Origin: Plumapathes pennacea
Taxonomy: Eukaryota; Cnidaria; Anthozoa; Antipatharia; Myriopathidae
NCBI GenBank assembly: GCA_964036295.1
Contig: OZ038467.1
Span: 12,983,670 to 13,047,669, forward strand
DNA: 64,000 nucleotides
Direction: 5' to 3'
Shown here piece by piece: positions 37,230-50,897 of the stretch. Positions within the stretch are counted from its first letter, which is position 1; the number at the start of each line of letters is the position of its first letter. Position numbers and translations under genes: made by a program. Below the pieces are notes generated by a model, which saw only the letters and a list, made by a program, of their open reading frames with translations, had not been told where the DNA came from and did not search any database.

Positions 37230-38500
37230 GAGTGCCCTGGGGATTTGACCAAGCCCTATAAGTTCTTATGGATTATGGTGCGCAACCAAAAAATACACAC
37301 AAAAAAGCAAAAACAGTGTGAAAACAGTACCGTCATGAGATTACCACTAGGGAGAAAATTAGAGTTGGAGGTGCATGACAAAAGGTTCACTCTCTGAGAT
37401 TCAAATTTGCAGTGAGCTGCTTTCCCATCACCTTGTGACGTCACATCTCCACGTGGTCTATTTTTTCCTTTTTTCCACTAGACAGTTACTTGAGAGGTTT
37501 TCCACTGTAAATTCGAGCAATGCACGCAAAATGTCTGTACCAGAAAAAGAAGCAATATTTATGTGATTTATTTCGATTTCCTAGTTGATCATCTATGAAT
37601 AACACCGAGAACAGTCAAGAAGTGTAAGGAAAGATGTGAGTGTTTTTGGCTGCCTTCCCAGCTCAAAATGTACAATAATACGCGCGTTATAATTGCAAAA
37701 TAAGAGAGGAACATTCGTCCTCCTGTTTCTTGAAGAGTTTTGTGAATTATCTTTCGGTGTTACAGTGAAAGATGCCTGGCATCAAAATCTTTAAGGAAAT
37801 GGCGAAAAATTCTCAATTACAAATAAATTGTGCTGGACAAGAATTGTTTCGTTTTACCGTGAAAATTTACAGCGGAAACCCTCTTAACATACAAAAGGTA
37901 CGGAGAAGTTGGTGCGTGATCTGTTTTCTGCATGTCACGTCCCCAAAAACTTATCCCAGAAGTTACACATTCTACAAAAGCTGACACTTTTATAGTTTCT
38001 AAAATTTTATGAATTACTGTAGATCTTCGCGCAACACTGTACGTCGACGGAAGCACCTATCAGAAGCATTATTTTTTCATCAAGATGGAAATAATTTGAT
38101 CTCTTTTTATCTCTTTAAAAAGATTAAAATACTCTGTGCATGGATTCACGTTACAAAATTTGACCAATCGTTCATTTACTCATTGATTGATTAATTGAAT
38201 GATTGACTAATACATTCACGAGTACAGTAAAATGCAGTTAATGGGTCGACACACCTAGCGTCACCCAAGGGCTGTTATTTCATGACAACCAAAATAGAAC
38301 CATTGTCTGTTCATGAAGCACCGACAATTACTGACAATTATGTTTGACATCTAAAGTACAGTGAGGATTGGCTCCATTCAAGTCTGGAAATCTAGTCACT
38401 ATCTACTCTGGAAATCTAGTCTGCAGACAATGAAAAATAAAATGAAAATTGTCTAGATATAAAAACAGTGTAGCCATTATACTTGCACATTTGCTCAGTT
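37230..38500. other. Spacer without a recognised gene
   Basis: AT-rich DNA with only short chance frames. Confidence 0.45.
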
Positions 38501-38539
38501 GATAAATTTATTTTGCCTTGATAAATTTCCCCTCCAAGT

Positions 38540-38842
38540 CATTAGTGGTTGACTGACTGATTGGTGGACTGGGTGATTGCCCAACTGACTGATTAAATTG
38601 ACTGACTGACTGACTGACCAATAGATGACTGATTGACTGTCTGTCTGTCTGACTGACTGACTAATTACTGGCTGACTACCCAACTATATGACTGGGTGAT
38701 TGCCTGTTTAGACTGACTGACCGACTGATTGATTGATGGATCACTAATTGACTGTCTGTCTGTCTGACTGACTGATTAACTGACTGATTAACTGACTGAC
38801 TGACTGACTGACTGACTGACTGACTGACTACCCATGTGACTG
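38540..38842. repeat. GACT tetranucleotide array
   Basis: Imperfect GACT/GATT units with a pure stretch at about 38790-38830 and two CTGTCTGTCTGTCTGACTGA blocks that mark a larger duplication of about 120 bp. Confidence 0.93.
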
Positions 38843-39039
38843 GGTGACTGCCTGAATGACCAACTGACTAAATGGCTGAGAATGTCACCTATGTCAGTCA
38901 GCCGGTAAGTGAATACATGTAGGCTTTTACCACAAAATATTAGCTACAAGGAAATACAGTACATCAGAAAATAATAGAATGACAGTCTCATTTAAGTTTA
39001 TGATTACATGATTATTATATCATTGTGGGTTGGTTGTGA

Positions 39040-39425
39040 TTGTCTGGGTGAGAGTATGGTCTCCAGACAGACTGCTGTTGGTAACTGATGTTTTGACTAC
39101 CTGAGGGGTGGCACTCTCTAGGATCAACTATTCAGAGAGGGGGCCCCTTTTCGAGCCTCTGGTGTTAAAATGGTATACAAAAAGAAAGCTTTCTAGTATT
39201 TGAAAGGGTCTGTGAGATTAGGGCTGGCCAAAGGAAAATTGTATTGGCATTTCAGAGGTTCTAAAACTCGTCCCTTGACTGAGAAGTTCATAAAAGTTGC
39301 GTTCCCAGTATAGGTTGTGTGCCATTTTTCTGGACATTTTCCTGTTCAAAGGCATGAAAAGGTGCAATTTTTTTAAAAGAGGTAAGCGGGGTAAGCAGTT
39401 GAAAGCCTGACCGAAGTCTCCCCAT
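39040..39425. repeat. Dispersed repeat shared with 60720-60960
   Basis: The wording CCCCTTTTCGAGCCTCTGGT, then GGCCAAAGGAAAATTGTATTGGCA and TTCTAAAA recurs near 60750-60890. It is noncoding and old. Confidence 0.5.
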
Positions 39426-42135
39426 ATAAAAATATTCTTCAAGTTGATTTATATGTGGTTGTGTCTATTGATTGACCTGAGCTGTCTTTGTGACACAAAT
39501 CGCGACATGTAGATACCAAAACTTGATGGGATTTTCAAAGAATTATTACAGAATATTCATTGGATTTTAATGGAGAAACTACTGGAAATGTGCAGCATGA
39601 AAACAACATCAGAAAGTCATGAAAAAACCCACATGCCACACAAGGAAATCTTCATGTACCCCTGGAACAATTCATAGTTTTCCATATAAGGCCATGAAAA
39701 TATAAATCTTATATTCATTTACCATTATATATATTTCACGAGATGTTCATAAACTTTTCATGGCAAGTGCACTAAAGTCTAATAATAGTTTTTTTTACTG
39801 GACCATCATGTTCAAATCTACTGCAGCATTATGATCTTCAACAGATTAAGTCATTCAGTAACTTGGACTGATTCTGCAAATTAATTATGTCATTTTAATT
39901 TGTATAAATTTTATCTGACTAGTTATACTTCAAAGTTGGACACACTTTATTTGTACTGAATAAAATCTAACTTTTCAAAATGTAGTTGAAAAAAGTCATG
40001 GGGACACTATATCCTTTACGATAGTCTAAAAATATTTATACTTTTCTCATGGTAAATGCATGCTGATTATTTATTTATGCATAAACATTCTCCAAAAATA
40101 AAATAACCACCATAGAAACAACAGGCTTTGAAATAATTAATCCACTGAAGACTTAGTTCTCTTGTGAGCCATCATCGAAAGAAATATCACATTTTTATCC
40201 AGTATGGCAACGTAAAACGGACGCTCGACTGCTTGATAATTCTGATTAATCTATCGATTCTCACAGTATACAATAATCGTAAACTGCAGTAGTGGAGAAT
40301 TAAATATTACAACTACTGTACAACGAACCACAAGTAGCAAGGCATTTCTACCAAAATTATGAAAAAGTTGACACACAACAGTGCAACTATCTCCCAGTTT
40401 TTCGACAATTGTCGCTTCAGACAAGACGATCGATGACCGCTTCTGAGTCCAAACGGGACAAGTTCAAAAAGTGTACTAACTGGCAACGGTGGACGCGAGA
40501 TTTTGCTGTAATTTCGTCCCGTGAGTATGGGAAGAACTCGAAATGACAGTCAGCTGTAAGTGTTTAGTCTGTGATAAAGAAAACGGGAAAAAAGGTTGCA
40601 GGTTCCAGAGACTATCAACATCTTTGTGGTTTCGACAAATTGTAAACGGAGTCAAGACAAAATACGATATATATTCGACTGTGGCCAGACTTAACCCACC
40701 AAACACCGGATTTTTCAGTAAAACTGATAACTTAAATTATTTGATTTCATCGTCCCGCAAAGAATCGGTCCAAGCGGCATCAAATTCGACATAAAAATAA
40801 CACAAAAATTAGAAATAAATGCCAATGTTATTTAAAATACTAGAAGGAGATCGGAACAAGAGACGGGACTTACCTGGTAAAATGCCCTGGGAGAGCCTAG
40901 ATCCACACCCGAAGGCTTTGTGTCCGTGGCGAAATCAGGCAGTAAGGCGCTTGAACTTTACTTGGAAGAATTTAAATTTGCCGGTACGAAGAGATCTGTG
41001 TCCTGGATTTGACGTTTGCTATGACATCTCGTGACACGGCCATACCGTGCGAAAACTCACATAATGCGGGCCCCAGAAGGCTTGAATCAGTTTCTCTTAG
41101 TAAAAACCCAACCCAACGCCCGAGTAGAGTAAAATCCGGCCAAATTTCCATTGATATCACTCCACTTTGTGCACCCACGTGCGTCCTCCCACAGACCATT
41201 CCCAGAATGCACTGCACGCCCGGTTACTCCTACGCGCTTTGCACTTATCTTCAGAGCGCCGTAGCAAATAGTTTCTTTATTGGTTTTTAATGGACTTGCA
41301 AGCAATGTTCCCATCAAAATTATCCATATGCGTGCATGGTTACCGTTAAAATTAATGAGTAACAAAAAAAATTATAAACTTTTTAGCGAATATTCCTCTT
41401 TTCTTCGAAATGTTTTCAGTCCTTTTTTTAGTATTACCGGCTCATTCCCACGCAAAGCCTGTCAGATTAATACCCGCCCACCATCTACAGCCTCTCGCCA
41501 CGTTGTCCATTATTCGTTGAAATGAAAGACACATGTAGAATGCATTTTACCCGATAAATCAGTTGGCATATAATATTATTTTTCAGAAAAAAGGAGTGGT
41601 CTGGACATCCCCAAGGTAAAGTGTGACCGTTATTTAGTTTAAACTAAACAGCTGAGAAAACCATTTAAAACCCATGATACTGAACCGCCACAAGGGAGGA
41701 ATACTTAAGTATCAGGGCGGGTCAAAACAATCGTTTTTAACTGAAATGGCCAGTAAATGTGCTTTATATGAGGTCTGCACCGTTGAAAATCTCACAAAAA
41801 GATGTTACCATTGATATTCGTAATAGTTTTGATCTGCCGTGAGTTCAAACTGCACTTTTTTTACAAACGAAATGGCGCGAGAACCATACTTGCATTGACT
41901 TCGTAGTATTCGTATATCGGGCCTCGGGCCAAAGGAAAAAAAAAAGACAGGTGCTGACGATGCTGCGGTTACTCGACTCGGTCGACCTGTCCAAAAGTTT
42001 GTCGAAGGCAGGTGCAGTGTAGACATGAGAGTAGTGTATTTGTATTGGATGTTATTATTTTAATATGGCATTGTGGTCAATATTAATTGTTAGTGATTTT
42101 GGGACGTGCAGGACGAACTTAGCTGATGACACGAC
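39426..42135. other. Spacer without a recognised gene
   Basis: No coding gene seen. A strong minus-strand donor (ACCAG|GTAAGT, exon side 40874) stands alone and could end a noncoding first exon; all frames before it contain stops. Confidence 0.4.
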
Positions 42136-42163
42136 TCCCCCCCCCCCCCCCCCCCCCCCCCCC
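42136..42163. repeat. Poly-C run
   Basis: About 28 cytosines in spacer DNA. Confidence 0.95.
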
Positions 42164-43835
42164 AATTTCTACCTATCAATGTTACAGTAGCGGTCTTATA
42201 CTGGATCATTTCAACGTTAGGGCAGCAATCGGTAAATATGATTAAATCCCAAGTAATTCCTGAGCCAACGTAAGCATTGCTCATCGGGTGAGACAACTTA
42301 CTGCAGTCTGTGTGACTGTTTTTAGTGCATGACGCAAAATGATTCAGGTTGAATTAGATGTCCCCGACATATCAAATCTAACAGACGCCGGTACCTACCC
42401 TTTCCCGGAGCAGTGCAAGGGTAGTCTAAAATGATTAATGCGACCACAAAGTCTAGTAAAACAATGTAAAGCACGTGGTTCATTCATTCTTACTGGTACT
42501 CAATATATTCCTTGCTACAAGTGTTCTTATTTCTGTCTCTACATTATCACACCACGAAGAAATAGAATTGCAATTTTCCTTAGCGCTCAACTGCGTACAT
42601 GCCTTGATATTTGCGGATTTTTTTTTTTTTATTACTTGGATGACAGAACTGTCTCAATCCGCGCGCCGCCAGAAAGGGCGCGTTCTCGCTTTTATCTTTG
42701 AAAAGGCGGGAAACACGATGCCGTGCCAGCCCAAGATGGCGGGAATTGAGTATTCACTGTGTAACTACGATAAGGGTTATCGCCTTCGTGGGAATAACCC
42801 ACTCTCTCGTTCCGTCTTCTAATGTCTCCGTAATTTTTCTAAAATGCCGAAGTCTCGCAATTCTTCGCCTACGTAAAGTATGAACAGGCGAACAAGTAGA
42901 AGTAATGTACTCTCGTTCTATACCCACACACTCTGGTTCACGTTCAAACAGCGATCACTTGTCTACAACCGCTTGCTTACTAATATATAAAACTAAACAT
43001 AGTGTCAGCCTCACGGTAGTTTAGAAACACAGAACCTCTTCTAGCCATGCGATAACCGGATGATAATTTGCTGCTTGAACCGACTCAACCTGTCCACTTA
43101 GCAACCGCAGTTTTGTTTTGTGGGTTCTTGATACGGTCAAGGTTAGTATTAAAAGCTGACAATAAACAAACTGGTAAATGCAAAGAAAATTTAACTATTT
43201 AGGCACTATTAGGTGAGTCAGAACTTTTTACCAAGTTATTTTTTTGGAGTTCAAAGAAAAAAAAAACACAATGCAAAGATAGAGAGCAATAATGAGCTCT
43301 TGTAGGCGTTTGGTGAATTTAATGGCCGGCGAGTCTCATGAATTTTCGCCGTCATTATAGCAATATGTTAATAGCCGTGTAAAGGCGACATGTCGTGGGA
43401 CAAATTTTGGCAGCGCTTCAAATCAAACACCCTCGGCCAGTTCCTGCCGGAATATATCCAAGAAAAAACTAGTTTGCCGATGTATGTCATTTGCATAATT
43501 GAAGCAGATGTCCGAAAGCAGATGCTCAAAATATTTTATTAACAGTGACTCCGGCAAACAGTTTATTATAATGCTGCCCTAACTTAATGAACACCATAAC
43601 ACTGGGCATGTTAAAGCGATTTGAGATCGATCAGCTGAACACCGAGTCGATTTTCCCATACACTTGGCAGTTTGAACAATCCAGGATAAATGCGAAGTGA
43701 TTTTCGACAGCAAATGTGAACGCTTTGCTACTGTACGATCTCTGAAGTGTGAATGAGCCCTAGAACAGCATAAATGATGAGGTAAACGCACTAAAAGAGG
43801 TTTTTTCTTTTAGTATTTTTAAGCCAACCCGAGAT
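42164..43835. other. Spacer without a recognised gene
   Basis: The stretch near 42660-42760 is G+C-rich with CCAAGATGGCGGG, a YY1-like promoter motif, but no exon follows that I can support. Confidence 0.35.
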
Positions 43836-44141
43836 GTAAAATCCATACGAAACTACATCCGGGACCCGAGTGGCGTATTTTCCATATCCTCACTAGTGAG
43901 GATATCGTTGGCATCATTTCCCGCTTTTGCACTGTTGTTTGTGCAATTTCTCGTAAAACACTCTTGTCTAATATAATAAAAAGAATATTGCACGGCGGCT
44001 TGAAGATATGGATTTTATTTTCTCGTGGTAAAAACAATATTTTACTCACTCGCGAAGCGCTCGTTCGTAAAATATTGCTTTTACCACTCGAAAATAAAAT
44101 TCACATCTTCGAGCTGCCGTGTAATATCCTCTATATATTAA
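43836..44141. mobile_element. Family B element, reversed
   Basis: It is the reverse of the copy at 52182: CCATATCCTCACTAGTGAGG first, then the pair GCACGGCGGCTTGAAGATAT and CACATCTTCGAGCTGCCGTG. Confidence 0.75.
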
Positions 44142-44540
44142 TGATTTGAGGATACACCAGAGCCGGGAACAAGGCATTTTGCAGTTATATAAAATGTTAT
44201 GAGCTTTGGGTCAGTACATGATTGCTAATGCACTTCGTCTTCATCTTGAGATAACATTTGCGTCAAACTGACATAGCTCACAATAGATCATATGGCACGT
44301 GATAAGTGCATGTGTTATTTCTTTGCGTGCAATGGCTACCTGGCCGTATCACTTACTTCACTAATCAGTACAAATGGTTCCGCAAAAAAAAAAAAAATCA
44401 CGCAATTCTAGTTATATCAAGGTTAGGCATTCATGGTAGTAGTGATTGGGGAAACACTCGACTTTAAATGCTACTATGCTACTGGCTACTGCTACTATTT
44501 TGTGACTTGTACCATTACTCTGGTACTATTTCTACTGTAT

Positions 44541-45095
44541 TAGAGTGATTTCAATAAACCCGTGAAACAGTTTTTATTAGTGAGGGTGTACTAGTATCTA
44601 GTAGAGAGTATTTGTCTGTATCTTTGATTCGAAACAAAATGTCGCGATATTGGGAAATTGAATATCCGAAGTGGCCGCAATCCGACAGCTAGCAAGTGTT
44701 AATGTCCGCGTCGATACAAATATATTGAAGGCATATCTACGGAACGTCACTAAAAGCATGCGAGTCGACGTCAACTCAAGACAATTTCTTGTCCTTTCAC
44801 CGACCAAATGCCAGTAGTGCATGCAGGCTCATTAGTTTTGCAAATTACGCGGAAAATGACGATTCTAGGCTCCTCTCGCACAGCTCAACACGCCAATCAA
44901 GTGCCCACATTGTTTCCTAACATTAGATTGGCAAGAGTCTAGTTTACTGTGAGTTTTGTGTAGGGGTTTTTGAGAAAAATTTCCGGTGGCAAATAAACAG
45001 AGTCCATTGCCGTATAGTCTGACATCTACTTGGAGTGTGTATGTGTCTCTACTAGTCTCTAGTATCTGCTTCACGGGTTTATTGAAATCACTCTA
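44541..45095. mobile_element. Family F inverted-repeat element, copy 1
   Basis: It begins TAGAGTGATTTCAATAAACC and ends with the complement GGTTTATTGAAATCACTCTA. It is 555 bp with TA at both edges and noncoding. A second copy at 45610 faces the other way. Confidence 0.85.
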
Positions 45096-45255
45096 GTACA
45101 ATCACTACTACTACTGTTACAGTTAGTACTATAGACTAATAATTCTATATTACTGCTATCATTACCGCTATTGCTATTGCTATACTGTATATACTACACT
45201 TTACTTACCATTCCTACCAATACTATACTACTATTACTACTGCTGCTGCTTTTAA

Positions 45256-45517
45256 GGCCTGGCAAAACGAGGACACATTGTGGTGGCAACATTGCTAGCG
45301 CGCGCATGTTTCCCAAATGTTGCCCCGTTTTGCCACGCGCGAAACATTTGTTGCGGACACAAATTTGTGTCCTGGACACAACAAATGTTTCTGAAAAACT
45401 TCAGAAACATTTGTTGTGTCCACGCGGAACGCAACAATGTTGCCGCACGTTTTGCCACCCTGGAAACATCGAAGGACACAATGTTGCCGCCACAATGTGT
45501 CCTCGTTTTGCCAGGCC
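45256..45517. mobile_element. Family G inverted-repeat element
   Basis: The ends are GGCCTGGCAAAACGAGGACA and TGTCCTCGTTTTGCCAGGCC, which are perfect inverted repeats. The interior is also palindromic around CAACAAATGTTTCTGAA. It lies between the two family F copies. Confidence 0.85.
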
Positions 45518-45609
45518 ATTAGTCTACTACTATTCTTCACACTACTACTCCAACTACTATAACCACTACCACTAATTGCTACTAATACTGGCTACTAATC
45601 AAGTGTGAC

Positions 45610-46167
45610 TAGAGTGATTTCAATAAACCCGTGAAACAGATACTACACTATTAGAGACACGTACACACTCCAAGTAGATGTCAGACTATACGACAATGGA
45701 CTATGTTTATTTGCCACCAGAAATTCTTCTCAAAAACCCCTACACAAAACTCACAGTAAACTAGACTCTTGCACATCTAATGTTAGGGAAACAATGTGTG
45801 CACTTGATTGGCGTGTTGAGCTGTGCGAGAGGAGCCTAGAATTGTCATTTTCCCGTATTTTGCAAAAACTAATGAGCCTGCATGCACTACTGGCATTTGG
45901 TCGGTGAAAGGACACTCAAGAAATTGCCTTGAGTTGATGTCGACTCGCATGTTTTTAGTGACGTTCCGTAGATATGCCTTCAATATATTTGTATCGACTC
46001 GGACATTAACACTTGCTAGCGGTCGGATCGCGGCCACTTCGGATATTCAATTTCCCAATATCGCGACATTTTGTTTCGAATCAAAGATATAGACAAATAC
46101 TCTCTACTAGATACTAGTACATCCTCACTAATAAAAACTGTTTCACGGGTTTATTGAAATCACTCTA
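45610..46167. mobile_element. Family F inverted-repeat element, copy 2
   Basis: It is 558 bp with the same ends as copy 1 but opposite orientation: GAGCCTAGAATTGTCATTTTCC here corresponds to the complement near 44855-44875. The copies differ at scattered bases. Confidence 0.85.
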
Positions 46168-46524
46168 CTACTCTTCGACTATTACTACCACTACTACTAC
46201 TACTGCCACTTGGTAACTTCTACTACTCTGCTACTATTACTGACTGCTATTACTCAGTGACTACTACTCTTTGATCCACCATATGTCCTATCACCACTAC
46301 TATTAATAATACTGCTGTTATACTATATTACTGTTATTTGTAGTTGAATGAACTGCGTTTGTATCTAGCCCTTTGTCTGCACTTTGACTGAGCCGTGTTC
46401 AGAATAGTTTTGCATCGATCCAATCAAACTTCCGCTGATCTCACACAAAAACGACTGAAAATCACAAGGCCCAAATACTCTGGCCAAACTTGTGCGCGTG
46501 CGCAATGCTTTTCTAAGGACAATT

Positions 46525-46645
46525 CTGACTTCGCACGGTGCGAGTCGCGGCTCGTACCCAGACCTTTCTAACTTCTTGCGGCGCGCACGTGGTCGACGAA
46601 AACGAAAGTCTCCGCACTAAGGACGAGTTTTAAACGATCCTGATT
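46525..46645. repeat. Family H repeat
   Basis: Contains CTCGTACCCAGACC, GACGAAAACGAAAG and CGATCCTGATTGGTTG, shared with 49360-49485 and, reversed, 50235-50365. Confidence 0.55.
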
Positions 46646-48305
46646 GGTTGCCAATACATGAACGTAATCAAGAGGGCATAAGGTACGCGATATAATCATA
46701 CAATACAATAAATGAATAGCGAACTTTGAGAATCGCCGAGTGTAGGTTTTCGCGCTCTAACATGATATCCACACTATGAATATACAGAATCTGCGCAAGA
46801 GTGCATAGGGCCAGATATTAAGGAAATACGATGATACAAACACTAGGTGATGCAGCAGAATACCTGCATCATTACTCTTTGTAAGAAGGAAAACAACTTA
46901 GTTTTAAAGGCTCACCTGTGTCGCGTGGAAATCAAACAAATTCTTCTCTGCCGGCTGGTTGGTAGACTTCTTTTCTCGGTCAATAATTATCAACACTAGC
47001 ACTACGGCTGCTTTGCTAGTAACTGCTTTTATACTTTCGCTGCAATCAAACTTGACCTACTCATCCCGATCACGCGCAAACGCGAGTCGCCCCCGACTCC
47101 ACATAACATCACGTAACGTTTCGCAACGTTGCCATCACCAAGGGCCAGTTTGAATATATTACGAGCTCAAGGCACGCAAGTGTTTAACAGATTCTAGCGA
47201 ATACATGACATTTACAAGGCGACATCAAGACGAACCGGAGTGAAGTTTTCGTTATTTATTTCATAGGGTTTTCTATTGAGCCCTTGGAACATTTTGTGTC
47301 CAGTCTAGCATAGATTGCCAGACTGGACATATCCAGTCGAAAAAAGAAAAGCACAGCAACACAGATCAAACGTCAGAGTTTAATTAAAAAGCCGCGGCTT
47401 CTGGCTGCCTGCTTCGCGTAGAGGGAAAAAAAAAAAAAAAAAAAAATTCCAATCACGTTAACTTTTCCGTACGCGGATAGATAGAAGTTTTCATACACTT
47501 CGAGTAAACAGGGCCTAAAACGGACTGTTCTAGCGAGTCTGCCGCCTGAATATGATGAACAACCACAGGCAATATAACAAAATAATCAAATCATGATCAG
47601 CTTTACTTCAAAACGGCAGGCTACCGTGAATAGACTTCCCAGATAATGTTAGCTGTAGTATTTTTAGTATATCACATATATACTGTTCGCTTCCGAGCAT
47701 TTGCTTCGAGTGTATGTTTACAGTTAGATATGAAGGACAAAACAGCACGTTTTCTTCTGCCCCGATACCTGCTCACGGCCAAAAGTAGTTTTAGCTTCAT
47801 GGCAGGAACGCTAATAATACAATGGGTTAATATTTTTGTTCTTTTTCAGACAAATCAGACGAGAACAATAGGAAATTTAACACACAGATCATTGACCTGT
47901 CGTACGTGACAGGCTGCTCTGCTTCTCTTGGCAACGTTTTGCTATCTCCTTCTTTTCTATAGTGTTTGCAGCTAACTTCCGAGTCTATATCGATAATTAT
48001 TTAATTCGCTATTAACTCTTTCAACGTCAAAGGTATTAGACTCGAACGACAAAACGTCAACTTAACTGTCACTAAATTAAACCTAAACGTGCAACCAATC
48101 AAATGAAATACATTCTAATAGCAGTGTTCACTTTCAACTCCTGAGCTCTCGGTGAACTTTTGGTCGCAGAATGCTGCGAAGATCAGTGTTTAGAAAAGTT
48201 TTTGCGTCAAGGAAAATGATCGAGCAAATAGTGCTAGCTGAACCAGCAATACTTTGGTTGCAGGCTAAGCTAGACAAGATGTCAATCAGTGTTGGGTCAA
48301 ACACC
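46646..48305. other. Spacer without a recognised gene
   Basis: A strong minus-strand donor (ACACAG|GTGAGC, exon side 46916) precedes a region with no long frame; it might end a noncoding first exon. A poly-A run lies near 47426-47446. Confidence 0.35.
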
Positions 48306-48309
48306 AAGT

Positions 48310-48560
48310 GAAGAGCTTCTTTTCAACTCTTTTACACTTAAACGTGACAAGGAAACTAACATCTCAGCATGCAGGCTTTAATACCAACTTTAAAACTAAC
48401 TTTAAAGCAAAGTTAGACTTGTTCCAAGGTTAGCGTGAATTGGCACTTTTTAACTCTTTTACACTGAAACATGACATAGAAACGAATATCCCAGTATATA
48501 GGCTTAAATACCAAAACAAAATTTGACTGTTGCAAGGTTAGCATGAGTTGGCGCGCCTAC
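48310..48560. repeat. Two-unit tandem duplication of about 120 bp
   Basis: CAACTCTTTTACACTTAAAC with AGGTTAGCGTGAATTGGC is followed by TAACTCTTTTACACTGAAAC with AGGTTAGCATGAGTTGGC. Confidence 0.75.
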
Positions 48561-49359
48561 TTGTGCGAGTAAATTAATAGGAAACGAAGATAATTACTAG
48601 TTTATTCTCTGCAAACCGCGGACATCTAACGCCCGCTATCACGTACAACACAGGAGAGTGAGCAAGAAAGAAAGGTTAAGCTTAAAAGGAGTGATTATAC
48701 GTAGTGATCACTATCGCGTAAATACCTTGGTTTGATTTTTTCTCTTTTTGAAAACAATTCGGTGAGAAAAATTGCTAAAATTATATTTTGTTTGCCCAGT
48801 ACAAACTGCATGCGCGAGCTTTGCGACAATTCAGTGAAATTTGCAAATATGACCGACAAGGGAGACGTCAATATGGAAGTAAAACGTCATTCGGACTAAA
48901 AATAGCGCTGGTGACGTCACCGGAAGCAGCTGTCTTCGTTGTGTATTTTGAGACGCTATCGACGCAGATTTCCATACTGAACAAGTGCACGCAGCTTGTT
49001 ACCGAAACTTCGCTGTAGGAACTGCCGTTTGAGACACATATAATATCTGTTTTGCTCTGTACCTTGTTCTTTATTTACTCACTGGATTTAATCCTTATAT
49101 TCCTATCAGTTTGTATATCTCAGTTTAAAAGCAACTATGAATAGTAAATTGCAAAGAGAAATTTGAAAAGGCCCCACATTCGGAACTAATTTCCTCGACC
49201 ACAGTGCTTAGTTGCGCGCTTGTAGTTTTTGTTTTCATTCGGATGCAACAAGCAAAATCGAAAAGAAACAAACTTAAACAAATCCCCTTCACATGTATAA
49301 CGATGAGTGAGCCCTCAGAGCGTTGTGATCAGTTTCTCAAGGTTGCGCGCGCAGCCAAA

Positions 49360-50365
49360 CTTGACGGATCGTGCTCAGCCTCAATCTCGTACCCAGACTC
49401 TTTCGCTGTCTTACGGTGCATGCTCGACGAAAACGAAAGACTCTGGAACAGACCAATTTTTAGGCGATCCTGATTGGTTATTTCAAACAATGCAAATACG
49501 ACCAGAATATCAGCCGGAATTACCAGCGGGCAAACATGGCGGAGTTTTTCACCGGGAACGATGAAGTTTGCAGGCACCCAGCTGATTGCATCTGCATCAG
49601 GAAGCGAATATAACCAGATACAGCAGTTAACTAGAGTGCAACATGACCCAATGATGGCTCTGCAACCAAATTCTGGCCTAGTTGTACTTAAACGTCACAT
49701 TCGCGATCGAGCGCTGTTTGACAGCAATCGCTTCTCTGATTTTTAAACGAAGGAAGGATCCTTCCTGTCGATACATTATGTCTTCAGGTAACTTTGAAGC
49801 ACATTTCTGTCAGCTACAGAACCAGCTGAGAGCGACGAAGCCTTTAGATATTTCTACATGTGCCATGCTGTCGGGCTGGTTAATTATGTTATGGTCCCGG
49901 TTGTTGTGGTACTGAATTGTTTTCTGTGCTTTGTGTTTATGCCATGTGTGCAAATTGTGTGTAACATTCTTCGCGGGTACAAATTGAACATGTAAACATG
50001 ACAAAGCTGTATGTATATCTGCATGCAGTATCGATAAAATCAGTATATCCATCAATCGATCAATAATCCGTCGTGTCGCCGCAGCGCAACGGAAACATCC
50101 TACTTCTACGATCTGACTTCTAAAACTTGATGCCGTTTTTCTTCAATAAGGGGTCGTTTTATTCACTTTCAAGCCCTTTTCACAACAATAACAGTTGCGT
50201 AAAACCAAAATGAATTTTGCCCGTGGGTATGCGCAGTTTAACCGGAAGTCCGCTATTTACGGACTGAAAATCTGGTCTGTTCCAGAGTCTTTCGTTATCG
50301 TCGAGCATGCGCCGTAAGACAGCGGAAGAGTCTGGGTACGAGATTGGCTCAGCTTCGATGCGGTT
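49360..50365. repeat. Facing pair of family H repeats
   Basis: The left arm (49360-49485) contains CTCGTACCCAGACTCTTTCG and GACTCTGGAACAGACCA. The right arm (50235-50365) contains the complements, TGGTCTGTTCCAGAGTC and GAGTCTGGGTACGAG. The 750 bp between them has no recognised gene. It may be one long element with terminal inverted repeats of about 110 bp, or two copies. Confidence 0.55.
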
Positions 50366-50476
50366 GCTGCACTCTGTTTTACATCGCGTCATTTTGGACA
50401 AACAAGTAAGTGCTTCATGAAATGAATTCACTTTCGTCTTCTAATTCTAGTCAAAAGTGTCATGTATCAAGTGTAT

Positions 50477-50686
50477 CAACCCTTTCACTCCCAAGAGTGA
50501 TCAAGTTCAATTTCTCCTTCAGTTTCGGCAGCACAAATATATCATACAATGAGGAGAACTTGGCTTTTGACACCTTGCTCAGATGATAGCTGATTGAACT
50601 ATCAATTCTCACTACATCCGTCGTACAATTTCTTCTTAAAAGTTTGGGAGGATCTGCATTTTGAACTTGGAAGTGAAAGGGTTGAT
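50477..50686. mobile_element. Family A element
   Basis: Left end AACCCTTTCACTCCCAAG, right end CTTGGAAGTGAAAGGGTT; about 210 bp downstream of VPS53. Confidence 0.75.
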
Positions 50687-50897
50687 TGGTCCAATTTTAT
50701 TCTCTACCTCTTGAGCAAGGATCTGTCCGCCACAAGTATTTACTGAGTAAACTTGAGCTTGAAAACCGTTTTATACAACAGCCACTGCTGAGTATTCGTT
50801 GTGACCTGGAAGCGCACGTGACCTTGAGATTGAACTTCAGTAGTGTTATATTCTATGTTTTACCGCTGTGCTAACGCAAACCAAACAAGTTCTCACA

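Noticed and set aside
42475-42822. 115-codon frame near a YY1-like motif
   Set aside because: Hydrophobic start arises from a poly-T run; no conserved domain and no splice sites that extend it.
44598-46092. Similar short frames in both arms of the family F pair
   Set aside because: The similarity comes from the inverted element copies; the frames are short and have no protein features.
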